Below, in pieces: positions 1 through 6,663 of a DNA stretch of 16,374 bases. This DNA comes from B4-G1 sp964393895 (GTDB lineage: Bacteria > Chloroflexota > Anaerolineae > B4-G1), in NCBI GenBank assembly GCA_964393895.1, contig CAYMWP010000110.1, forward strand, positions 1 through 16,374, read 5' to 3'. Under the pieces are notes generated by a model, which worked only from the letters and a program-made list of their open reading frames with translations, was not told the origin of the DNA and did not search any database. The position numbers and the translations under genes are program-made. Every line of letters starts with the position of its first letter. The first letter of the stretch is position 1.

Positions 1-911
1 TGGCGCAGAAGCTGGGCCGCCGCTGGATCGCCGCCGACATCAACAAGGGCGCTGTTCAGACCACCTCCAAGCGGTTGCAGGCGGTCATCCAGGAGCAGAT
101 CGAGGCCGGCGCTGAGCCTCGGCAGGCCACCATGGGCCTGAACGAAGATGGCGAGGAGGAAAGCCCACCGCCGGCAGCCCTCTCCTTCAGCGTCTACCGG
201 GTCAACGACTATGACCTGCAGGTGCAGCACAACGAGGCGGTCAACCTGGCGGTGGAGCTGGTGGGCATCGAGCGCACCAAGACCGACCCCTTCTTCGACG
301 GCACGCGGGGCAAGAATCTGGTCAAGATCGTGCCCTTCAACCATCCCCTCACCCCCCTCGACCTGCAACTCATCCAGGACGAGATCAAGGCCCGCCCGCA
401 GGAGGATCGGGACGTCACCGTCGTCTGCCTGGGCAAAGAGATCGCCGTCGACGCCTGGCTGGAGGCGTACAACAAGCACCGCCCGGTCAACGGGATCGAC
501 GTCATCGAGCTGCGCACCGATCAAAAGTACGGCAAGTTCTTCCTCCACCAGCCGGCCCAGGCCCAGGTTAAGGTCGAGCGGCAGGGGGACAAGATCGTGG
601 TCGAGATCGAGGATTTCATCTCCCCCACCATCGTCGAGCGGCTGGAGATGGACACGCCGCTGTTCAAGGCTCACATCCCCGACTGGCGGGCGATGGTCGA
701 CGTGGTGCTGATCGACACGGCCTATGATGAGGAGGTGTTCAACATCGCCCTCTCCGACGTGCCCGAGCGCAAGGACGACCTGGTCGCGGGCCACTACGAA
801 CTGCCCGCGCCGGAGGGCAACGCTCCGGGGAGCGCGACCACCGTGGCGGTCAAGATCATAGATATGCTGGGAGAAGAGGTGCTGGTGACCGCCAAAGTCT
901 ACGAGACCTAA
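1..911 (+). CDS. Site-specific DNA methyltransferase, C-terminal part (5' end outside window)
   Basis: Partial gene: the reading frame is open from the window edge (first complete codon at 3) to TAA at 909-911. The first residues, KLGRRWIAADINKGAV then TTSKRL, match the end of the N4/N6 (beta-class, type III Mod-like) methylase domain, where a 'LGRRWIGxDI..AV....RL' segment precedes the family's C-terminal extension. The TTG at 75 is an internal codon and not a start, because the upstream codons carry this conserved motif. The remaining roughly 270 residues form the C-terminal extension, with phrases such as FFDGTRGKNLVKIVPFNHPL, IELRTDQKYGKFFLH and VAVKIIDMLGEEVLVT. The catalytic (D/N)PP(Y/F) motif and the specificity region lie upstream, so target and activity cannot be judged. 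The next gene begins 19 nt downstream on the same strand, so the two could be co-transcribed. No restriction subunit is visible on the downstream side. Confidence 0.8.
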   Translation, partial: AQKLGRRWIAADINKGAVQTTSKRLQAVIQEQIEAGAEPRQATMGLNEDGEEESPPPAALSFSVYRVNDYDLQVQHNEAVNLAVELVGIERTKTDPFFDGTRGKNLVKIVPFNHPLTPLDLQLIQDEIKARPQEDRDVTVVCLGKEIAVDAWLEAYNKHRPVNGIDVIELRTDQKYGKFFLHQPAQAQVKVERQGDKIVVEIEDFISPTIVERLEMDTPLFKAHIPDWRAMVDVVLIDTAYDEEVFNIALSDVPERKDDLVAGHYELPAPEGNAPGSATTVAVKIIDMLGEEVLVTAKVYET

Positions 912-930
912 GAGGTTCGCAGGACTGGAT

Positions 931-1917
931 ATGCCGACCAACCTGCCCCCGGACTATTTCAAGATAGAAGAAGAATACCGCGCCGCCAAGACGGCTGGGG
1001 AGAAAATCGCCCACCTCGAAGATATGCTGAGCATCATCCCCAAGCACAAGGGCACGGACAGGCTGCGGGGCGATCTGCGCCGCAAACTCGCCAAGCTGAA
1101 AGAGGCGGCCCAGACCCGGAAAAAGACCGGGCGACAGGAATCCGCCTTTCACATTGATAAGGAGGGAGCGGGACAGGCGGTGCTCGTCGGCCACGCCAAC
1201 GTGGGCAAGTCCTCGCTCGTGGCGGCGCTGACCAACGCTAAACCGGAGGTGGCCCCCTACCCTTTCACTACCTGGACGCCCACGCCGGGAATGATGAAGG
1301 TAGAGAACGTCCAGGTTCAGTTGATAGACACGCCGCCCTTGAACGGGGATTACGTGGAGCCGGAACTGTTCAACCTGATCCGGCGGGCCGACCTCGTCCT
1401 GCTGGTCGTGGATTTGCAAGCCTATCCCATCCAGCAGCTCGAGGACACGCTCGCTCTCCTGGAAGAACGGCGTATCCTGCCCCGCCGTCTCCAAGATCGC
1501 TACACGGGCCAGCTACGCGCGACCTTTGTGCCCTTGCTCGTGGTGGTCAACAAGAACGACGACGAGGGCAGCGACGGAGATTTCGACGTTTTCTGCGAGC
1601 TGATCGAGGAGGATTGGCAGATGGTGTCCGTCTCGGCCAAGACCGGCCGCCACTTTGACCGTTTGGAGCGAGCCGTGTTCGAGCGCCTGGAGATCGTGCG
1701 CATCTATTCCAAGCCCCCCGGAAAAGAGCCGGATTTCAACTCGCCGTTCGTGATGAAAGAGGGGGGCACGGTGGAAGAGTTTGCCGGCAAAGTGCACCAG
1801 GATTTTCTCGCCAACCTAAAGTCGGCCCGCGTCTGGGGCAGCGCCACGCACGACGGGCAGATGGTGGGCCGGGACCACGTCCTCCAGGATGGAGACGTGG
1901 TCGAGTTACGCACCTAG
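931..1917 (+). CDS. DRG/OBG-type GTPase with C-terminal TGS domain
   Basis: 328 residues. An N-terminal helical region rich in Lys and Glu (about 10-68, ending LRRKLAKLKE) resembles the start of DRG proteins. The G domain follows: P-loop GHANVGKSS (87-95), switch I Thr in PFTTWTPTPG (111-120), G3 as DTPP (133-136), G4 NKND (207-210) and G5 SAKTG (235-239). The C-terminus (about 258-328, ending VLQDGDVVELRT) is a TGS domain. DRG/OBG GTPases typically bind ribosomes or tRNA-related partners, so a cytosolic role in translation is likely; the exact target is unknown. The canonical G3 glycine (DxxG) is Pro here. The start at ATG 931 has AGGA at 920-923 as ribosome binding site. It lies 19 nt after the methyltransferase gene and 80 nt before selD. 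Confidence 0.85.
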   Translation: MPTNLPPDYFKIEEEYRAAKTAGEKIAHLEDMLSIIPKHKGTDRLRGDLRRKLAKLKEAAQTRKKTGRQESAFHIDKEGAGQAVLVGHANVGKSSLVAALTNAKPEVAPYPFTTWTPTPGMMKVENVQVQLIDTPPLNGDYVEPELFNLIRRADLVLLVVDLQAYPIQQLEDTLALLEERRILPRRLQDRYTGQLRATFVPLLVVVNKNDDEGSDGDFDVFCELIEEDWQMVSVSAKTGRHFDRLERAVFERLEIVRIYSKPPGKEPDFNSPFVMKEGGTVEEFAGKVHQDFLANLKSARVWGSATHDGQMVGRDHVLQDGDVVELRT

Positions 1918-1960
1918 CGCCAGGGAGAGGGGCATTACGGAAAAAGGTAGTTAGCCTGTA

Positions 1961-1980
1961 GCGCGGATTCCATTCCGCGC
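1961..1980. repeat. REP-like palindrome in the selD leader
   Basis: A perfect 7-bp inverted repeat (GCGCGGA at 1961-1967, TCCGCGC at 1974-1980) with a 6-nt loop, TTCCAT. It sits between the GTPase stop and the selD GTG start, ending 17 nt before that start. The preceding TGTA and the 'CGCGGA..TCCGCG' core resemble short extragenic palindromes seen in many copies in some environmental bacterial genomes. It could also act as an mRNA structure, but it has no T-tract and so is not a terminator. Confidence 0.55.
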
Positions 1981-1997
1981 GATTGAGAGTTGGAAAA

Positions 1998-3044
1998 GTG
2001 ACCAAAGAAGAAATTCGATTGACGGCGCTGGCCAGCGCGGCTGGCTGAGCGGCCAAACGAGGGCCCGAGGCCCTGGCGCAGGTGCTGCGCCCGCTGGAAA
2101 ACATGTTCCACGCCGACCGGTACCCCGAGTTGCTGGTCGGACTGGGCGTCAGCGACGACGCCGCCGTCTACAAGATCAACGACCAGGTGGCCGTCATCCA
2201 GACGCTCGACTTTTTCACCCCCGTGGTGGACGATGCCTACGATTATGGGGCCATCGCCGCCGCCAACGCCATGAGCGACGTCTACGCCATGGGGGGCGAG
2301 GTAGTGCTGGCGCTCAACATCTGCGGCTTTCCAGACGATTTGCCGCCGCACATCATCTCCGAGATCCTGCGCGGCGGGGCGGAGAAGGTGGCCGAGGCCG
2401 GCGGCGCGCTGGCCGGCGGCCACACAGTGGATGCCAAGGAGCCGACTTATGGCCTGGCGGTGATGGGGCTGGTCCACCCCGACCGCGTGCTCACCAAGGG
2501 CGGCGCCCGCCCCGGCGATGCGCTGGTGCTGACCAAGCCGCTGGGCGTCGGCATCATCACCACCGTCCTCAAAGCCGGCATCGCCGAGGAGAGCCACGTG
2601 GCGGCGGCAGTGGAGAGCATGAAAAAGCTCAACCGCCAGGCCGCCCGGCTCATCCAACAGGTGGGCGTGAACGGTTGCACCGACGTCACCGGCTTTGCAC
2701 TGCTGGGCCACGGCTACGAGATGGTTGAGCGGAGCGGCGCGCGCTTCCGCTTCTACCTGGACGCGATTCCTTTCCTGGACGGAGCCAAGCAATACGCCGA
2801 CGACAATCTCTTCCCCGGCGGCTCGTGCAACAACCGGGACGGTTACGCCCGGTGGGTAGACTTCCCGCCCGGCCTCTCGGAGGAAATGCAACTGTTGCTC
2901 TTCACGCCGGAGACCTCCGGCGGGTTGCTCGCCGCCGTCCCGCCGGAAAAGTTGGAGAGGCTCACCGCTCTCTTTTCCGGCCAAGGCCTGCCCTGCTGGA
3001 TCATCGGCGAGGTGGTGGAGGGAGAGGGAATCGAGGTCGCCTAG
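1998..3044 (+). CDS. selD: Selenide, water dikinase (selenophosphate synthetase), selenocysteine form
   Basis: Makes selenophosphate from selenide and ATP in the cytosol; this is the Se donor for selenocysteine and selenouridine. Read from GTG 1998, the protein has 348 residues, the usual family size. It begins with a KEEIRLTALASAAG stretch, then an in-frame TGA (2046-2048) as residue 17, then AAKRGPEALAQVL. Residue 17 is the catalytic Cys17 of E. coli SelD and Lys20 is the conserved Lys20, so TGA is read as selenocysteine. Other motifs follow: VSDDAAVY (51-58, Mg/ATP Asp), TLDFFTP (69-75), ANAMSDVYAMGG (89-100), GGHTVDAKEPTYG (140-152) and CTDVTGFALLGH (227-238). A GAGAG sequence (1986-1990) precedes the GTG. 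An in-frame TTG at 1983 is a less likely start. A gene caller that treats TGA as stop would begin at GTG 2082 and lose the active site. SelA, SelB and tRNA-Sec must be encoded elsewhere. Confidence 0.93.
2061..2091 (+). promoter_or_regulatory. Candidate bacterial SECIS region downstream of the selD TGA
   Basis: Two consecutive hairpins follow the TGA at 2046-2048. The first pairs 2061-2065 (GGGCC) with 2069-2073 (GGCCC) around a 3-nt CGA loop. The second pairs 2075-2080 (GGCGCA) with 2086-2091 (TGCGCC) around a 5-nt GGTGC loop. Bacterial SECIS elements lie inside the coding sequence just after the UGA and carry G (often GU) early in the apical loop for SelB binding. The second hairpin's GGU-containing loop, 32 nt after the UGA, fits best. 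The first, with its loop 17 nt after the UGA, is an alternative. Only one needs to be functional. Confidence 0.6.
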
Positions 3045-3055
3045 AGGTAACCCTT

Positions 3056-3104
3056 CCAACCAGTTTAACGCAACTGTGGAGCAGCCGTGAGGAGGGCTTT
3101 TTTT
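3056..3104 (+). terminator. Possible terminator after selD
   Basis: A hairpin formed by CCA-CAGTT (3056-3065, with a 2-nt bulge) and AACTGTGG (3072-3079) is followed by a weak AGCC/GGCT stem (3083-3086 with 3095-3098) running directly into seven Ts (3098-3104). The T-run and position just after the selD stop suit transcription termination, but the stem next to the Ts is only 4 bp, so the call is tentative. Confidence 0.4.
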
Positions 3105-3152
3105 GCCCCGGTCGCTCGATGGCTGCCATTCGCCTATTTGCGTTAATTTGTG

Positions 3153-3158
3153 TATAAT
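3153..3158 (+). promoter_or_regulatory. TATAAT -10 box upstream of the histidine kinase
   Basis: A perfect -10 hexamer in an AT-rich patch within the gap before the histidine kinase. No good -35 sits 17 nt upstream (the sequence there is TCGCCT). If used, transcription would start near 3165 and give a leader of roughly 215 nt carrying the hairpins at 3206-3296. Confidence 0.4.
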
Positions 3159-3205
3159 TACGTGGGACGGCAGCATATTGTGGGTATAACTGCTCTAACG
3201 TTGCA

Positions 3206-3296
3206 GTACGGAGAGACGTACGCCAAAGGTCTCCGACCGAGGCGGACGCCTCAAGTCGAGTGGGGGGCTTTGGTCAGAGACCTCGCCCAACTGGCG
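3206..3296 (+). promoter_or_regulatory. Structured leader with competing hairpins upstream of the histidine kinase
   Basis: Several pairings can form: GTACG/CGTAC (3206-3210 with 3217-3221, 6-nt loop); CCAAAG/CTTTGG (3223-3228 with 3268-3273), enclosing CGAC/GTCG (3234-3237 with 3255-3258) and GAGGC/GCCTC (3239-3243 with 3248-3252, GGAC loop); and CGCC/GGCG (3284-3287 with 3293-3296). GGTCTC (3228-3233) can instead pair with GAGACC (3277-3282), which crosses the CCAAAG stem, so the two are alternatives or a pseudoknot. I do not recognise a known riboswitch family. Apart from this and the TATAAT box, nothing else is evident in the 3105-3378 gap. Confidence 0.35.
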
Positions 3297-3378
3297 GAAT
3301 ATGCCTCACCCCTGCGCTTTTCATAGGTATAGCGGTTCTTTCCTCTGGTGAACGCTTGCCGAGAGATAACGGTATGAC

Positions 3379-6300
3379 ATGAACTGGCAATACACTCCTC
3401 TGGTGTTTCCTTTGCTCATATCAACGGCGCTCGCCACCTGGTTGGCCTTTTATGCCTGGAGGCGCCGGCCGGCTGTTGGCATAACACCGTTCGTGGCGCT
3501 TATGCTGGCCGTAGCCGAGTGGTCGCTGGTGTACGCCCTGCGCCTGGTCAGCGCGGATCTGCCGACCAAGCTCTTCTGGGCCAAGGCTCGCTACCTGGGC
3601 ATCGTCGCCGTGCCAATGTCTTGGCTGATCTTTGTGCTCCAATACACCGGCCGAGAGAGATGGCTTACACCCCGCAACATAGCGATCCTGGCCCTCGAGC
3701 CGCTAATCATACTGCTGCTGGTCTGGACCAACGATTGGCACCATTTGTACTGGAGCAGCGTCGGCCTGGAGACCAGTGGTTCGCTATCGCTGTGGAGCGC
3801 CACCTATGGCACGGCGGTGCGCTGGATCCATACAGTGTACACTTATGGAGTGCTTTTGCTGGGCGGTTTCCTGCTCGTTCGGACATTACTCCGCTCAACG
3901 CACCCATACCGCGAGCAGGTTTGTGTTTTGTTGATCGGCGCACTGGTACCACTGGCAGCGAACGTGCTATCCGTCTACCGTCTGATACCGTCCCCTTTGG
4001 ACCTGACCCCTTTCGCTTTTACTGTAACCGGCCTGACGATGGCCTGGGGCATCTTGAGGTTCCGATTATTCGACGTCGTACCGGTGGCGCGCAACGCCAT
4101 CATAGATAGTATGAGTGATGGAGTGCTCGTACTCGACGCGCAACATCACGTCGTGGACGTCAACCCGGCCGCCGAGAACATAGTTGGGCGTCCATCGGCC
4201 GAAACACTGGGGCGACCAATTGCCGAGGTGGTGGCCGATATTCCGGGCCTGAGCGAGTATTTCCACGCCCCCACCGAGACACAAGCCGAGATCAGTTTGG
4301 GGAGGGGGAAAACCAGACGCAACTACGACCTGCGTATATCCCCTCTCCGCTGGCGCCGCGGCCGCCCCATAGGCCACCTCGTAATTTTGTACGACGTCAC
4401 TGAGCGCAAACAGGCCGAAGCGAACATGGCGGCTCAGAAGCGATTGTTCGAAAGCCTGGTAGCCATGGCGCGCGCCGTGGCCAAACAACCCTCCCTGGAG
4501 GCCACGCTGCAGAACGCACTGAACATGTCCGCCACTCTCACGGGCGCGGAGAACGGTAGTATATTTCTACTGGATGGCAGAGAGGTCGTGACCCACAGCG
4601 TCCTGGCGCGCGATGGAGCGACGCCGGTAGAGCAGCGCGACATCGTGAACAGCGTGATGGAGCAAGGGCTGGCCGGCTGGGTCGTCCGCCACCGCCAGCC
4701 CGCGTTAGTGCGCGATACCCGGCGCAATGACCGCTGGTTGGAACTGCCCGACCTGCCCTACACGGTCCGCTCTGCCATGGCAGTCCCGGTCGTGAGCGGG
4801 TCGGCGGTGCTGGGCGTTCTCACGCTCATGCACTCGAAACCGAACCACTTTAACACCGAGCACGCCTACCTGATACAGTCAGCCTCCGACCAGATCATGC
4901 TGGCTCTGCGCAACGCACAGATGTACGATGGGCAGCGCCGCCTGGCCAACCGGCAGACCACGCTGTACGAGGCGCTCCGCACCGTAGGGGAGCACCTCGA
5001 CCCAGAGACCATAGCACAAACGGCAGTGGAAGCGGTCGCTAGATTGACAGATTGGCCTGCCGTCTCGCTTCTCCTGCCCGACGAGGCAGGGACGCACCTG
5101 ATCGTCCAGGCGGTGGCCGGCGAACTGGCAGTGACCCAGGGAGAGCGGCTTTCCATCGAGCGAGGCGTCAGCGGGCGCGCCTTTAGAACAAAAGAGACCC
5201 AGCACGTGCCCGACGTGAGCGCCGATCCGGATTGCGTGGGGGCGCATCCCGCTCACCGCAGCGAGGCGGCCGTCCCTCTGCGGCGCGGTGAGCGGTTACT
5301 GGGCGTGCTCGAAATAGCGAGCGACTTGCCGATTGCCTTTGCCGAAGATGATATACTATTGGCCAAGTCGCTGGCCGAGGCCATCGCTCTGGCACTGGAC
5401 AACGCCCGCCTCTATGCCGAAACACGCCAGTACGCCGATGCCATCGCCAAGGAGCGCAGCCGCTTGCAGGCCCTGATCGAGTCCAGCCGCGATGGGATCG
5501 CCCTGATTGGAATGGACGAGCAACTGTTGGTCATCAATGCGCCGGCGCTCACTCTCTTACAACTGGGCGGCCGGCCCGAGGATTGGATCAACCAACCTAT
5601 ACAAGATGCGTTGTCCGTCTTGGAGCGACATGCCCCACACGCCAAGAGGTCTCTACTGAACGAGATGCGGCGGATCCAGATTGGTGACGAGTCGTCCGGC
5701 GAAGGGGAGTTCGACATCCCACCGCGCAAGATCCACTGGCTGAACTTGTCCGTGATGACCGACGAATCGCCGCTGGGCCGGCTGTTGGTGCTGCACGACG
5801 TCACCGACGAGCGACTGTTAGAGAGAATGCGCGACGATCTGGTCCACACCATGGTGCACGACCTGCGCAACCCGCTCACGGCCATCTCTGGGGCCATGTC
5901 CCTCCTGGACAAACACGTGTCCGAGCTACTCGAGGTCGGCCAACAACGATTGTGGAACATCGCCCAGATCAACACTGGCATACTGTTGGAACTCGTCAAC
6001 GCGATCCTGGACATAAGCCGGCTGGAAAGTCAGCAAATGCCATTGGAGCACACGCTGATATCTCTATCCAATCTCGTCACCGACGTGTTGGATTCGCAGA
6101 TGCTACTGGCCGCCAACAAGGGCCTGTACATAGAAAGCGACGTGCCGCTCACCTTGCCTCCGGCCTGGGTAGATGCGGGACTGATTGAGCGCGTGTTGCA
6201 CAATCTGATCGGCAACGCCATCAAGTTCACTCCCGAGGGCGGCACGGTACGGGTAACAGCCCGGGCCGACCCATCTGACCAATCCCGCATCATCGCCTCG

Positions 6301-6519
6301 GTCAGCGATACTGGCTCGGGGATTCCGCCCGATATCCAGGATCGGCTGTTCCAGAAATTCGTCACCGGTCATCAGGAAGGGCGCGGCAGCGGATTGGGCT
6401 TGGCCTTTTGCCGGATGGTCGTGGAAGCGCACGGTGAGCACATCTGGGTGGAAAGCACTTCCGCGAGCGGCACGACGTTCTCCTTTACCCTACCTACGCC
6501 GCTGACTGTCGAATCCTGA
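3379..6519 (+). CDS. Large membrane sensor histidine kinase (7TM-PAS-GAF-GAF-PAS-HisKA-HATPase)
   Basis: 1046 residues. About 1-232 hold seven hydrophobic segments, resembling the 7TM histidine-kinase N-terminal sensor domain. A PAS domain (about 238-345, DGVLVLD...VTERKQAE) is followed by two GAF domains (about 355-515 and 525-680) and a second PAS (about 692-812, ending VLHDVTDERLLERM). The kinase core has the H-box with phospho-acceptor His827 in HTMVHDLRNPLT, N-box HNLIGNAIKF (941-950), G1 DTGSGIP (977-983) and G2 GSGLGLAF (1003-1010). It should autophosphorylate in response to a membrane or cytosolic cue and pass phosphate to a response regulator. None is encoded next to it, so it is an orphan kinase here. 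The ligand is unknown. The start ATG 3379 has only a weak purine stretch (GAGAGA, 3361-3366) upstream. Confidence 0.9.
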   Translation: MNWQYTPLVFPLLISTALATWLAFYAWRRRPAVGITPFVALMLAVAEWSLVYALRLVSADLPTKLFWAKARYLGIVAVPMSWLIFVLQYTGRERWLTPRNIAILALEPLIILLLVWTNDWHHLYWSSVGLETSGSLSLWSATYGTAVRWIHTVYTYGVLLLGGFLLVRTLLRSTHPYREQVCVLLIGALVPLAANVLSVYRLIPSPLDLTPFAFTVTGLTMAWGILRFRLFDVVPVARNAIIDSMSDGVLVLDAQHHVVDVNPAAENIVGRPSAETLGRPIAEVVADIPGLSEYFHAPTETQAEISLGRGKTRRNYDLRISPLRWRRGRPIGHLVILYDVTERKQAEANMAAQKRLFESLVAMARAVAKQPSLEATLQNALNMSATLTGAENGSIFLLDGREVVTHSVLARDGATPVEQRDIVNSVMEQGLAGWVVRHRQPALVRDTRRNDRWLELPDLPYTVRSAMAVPVVSGSAVLGVLTLMHSKPNHFNTEHAYLIQSASDQIMLALRNAQMYDGQRRLANRQTTLYEALRTVGEHLDPETIAQTAVEAVARLTDWPAVSLLLPDEAGTHLIVQAVAGELAVTQGERLSIERGVSGRAFRTKETQHVPDVSADPDCVGAHPAHRSEAAVPLRRGERLLGVLEIASDLPIAFAEDDILLAKSLAEAIALALDNARLYAETRQYADAIAKERSRLQALIESSRDGIALIGMDEQLLVINAPALTLLQLGGRPEDWINQPIQDALSVLERHAPHAKRSLLNEMRRIQIGDESSGEGEFDIPPRKIHWLNLSVMTDESPLGRLLVLHDVTDERLLERMRDDLVHTMVHDLRNPLTAISGAMSLLDKHVSELLEVGQQRLWNIAQINTGILLELVNAILDISRLESQQMPLEHTLISLSNLVTDVLDSQMLLAANKGLYIESDVPLTLPPAWVDAGLIERVLHNLIGNAIKFTPEGGTVRVTARADPSDQSRIIASVSDTGSGIPPDIQDRLFQKFVTGHQEGRGSGLGLAFCRMVVEAHGEHIWVESTSASGTTFSFTLPTPLTVES

Positions 6520-6540
6520 CAACCTGCCAGTTAACGGGGG

Positions 6541-6607
6541 AGAAACCAGGTTTTTCTGTAAGCGAAGGCGCTTCTGCTTCGCCCGAAGCAGCAAAAACCT
6601 GGTTTCT
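6541..6607. repeat. Compound palindromic element (15-bp perfect inverted repeat with two inner hairpins)
   Basis: Outer arms 6541-6555 (AGAAACCAGGTTTTT) and 6593-6607 (AAAAACCTGGTTTCT) are perfect reverse complements. Inside are AAGCG/CGCTT (6560-6564 with 6569-6573) and CTGCTTC/GAAGCAG (6574-6580 with 6585-6591). Each outer arm is itself a near-palindrome (AAACC-A-GGTTT). The element fills the gap between the kinase stop and the dehydrogenase. A dispersed REP/MITE-like repeat or a terminator are both possible; it contains no gene. Confidence 0.7.
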
Positions 6608-6649
6608 GTTTGAAAACCCGGCATTCACGTTTTACGCATCACTTCTCAC

Positions 6650-6654
6650 GGAGG
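6650..6654 (+). promoter_or_regulatory. Shine-Dalgarno GGAGG that sets the dehydrogenase start
   Basis: GGAGG lies 9 nt before ATG 6664. It supports that start over the in-frame ATG at 6610, whose extra 18 residues are not family-like and begin next to the palindromic element. Confidence 0.75.
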
Positions 6655-6663
6655 ATTGACAAA

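Noticed and set aside
2082..3044. selD starting at GTG 2082 as a truncated or pseudogene form
   Set aside because: This start drops the conserved N-terminus and active-site residue; reading the TGA as selenocysteine restores a full-length, correctly aligned protein.
1935..3176. 413-codon frame antisense to selD
   Set aside because: Long because of GC-rich codon structure; the + strand carries unmistakable SelD motifs and the antisense product has no recognisable features.
3374..3382. Two-codon frame (ATG ACA TGA) overlapping the histidine kinase start
   Set aside because: A minimal ORF with ATGA overlap could be regulatory, but such a short match is expected by chance and has no ribosome binding site of its own.
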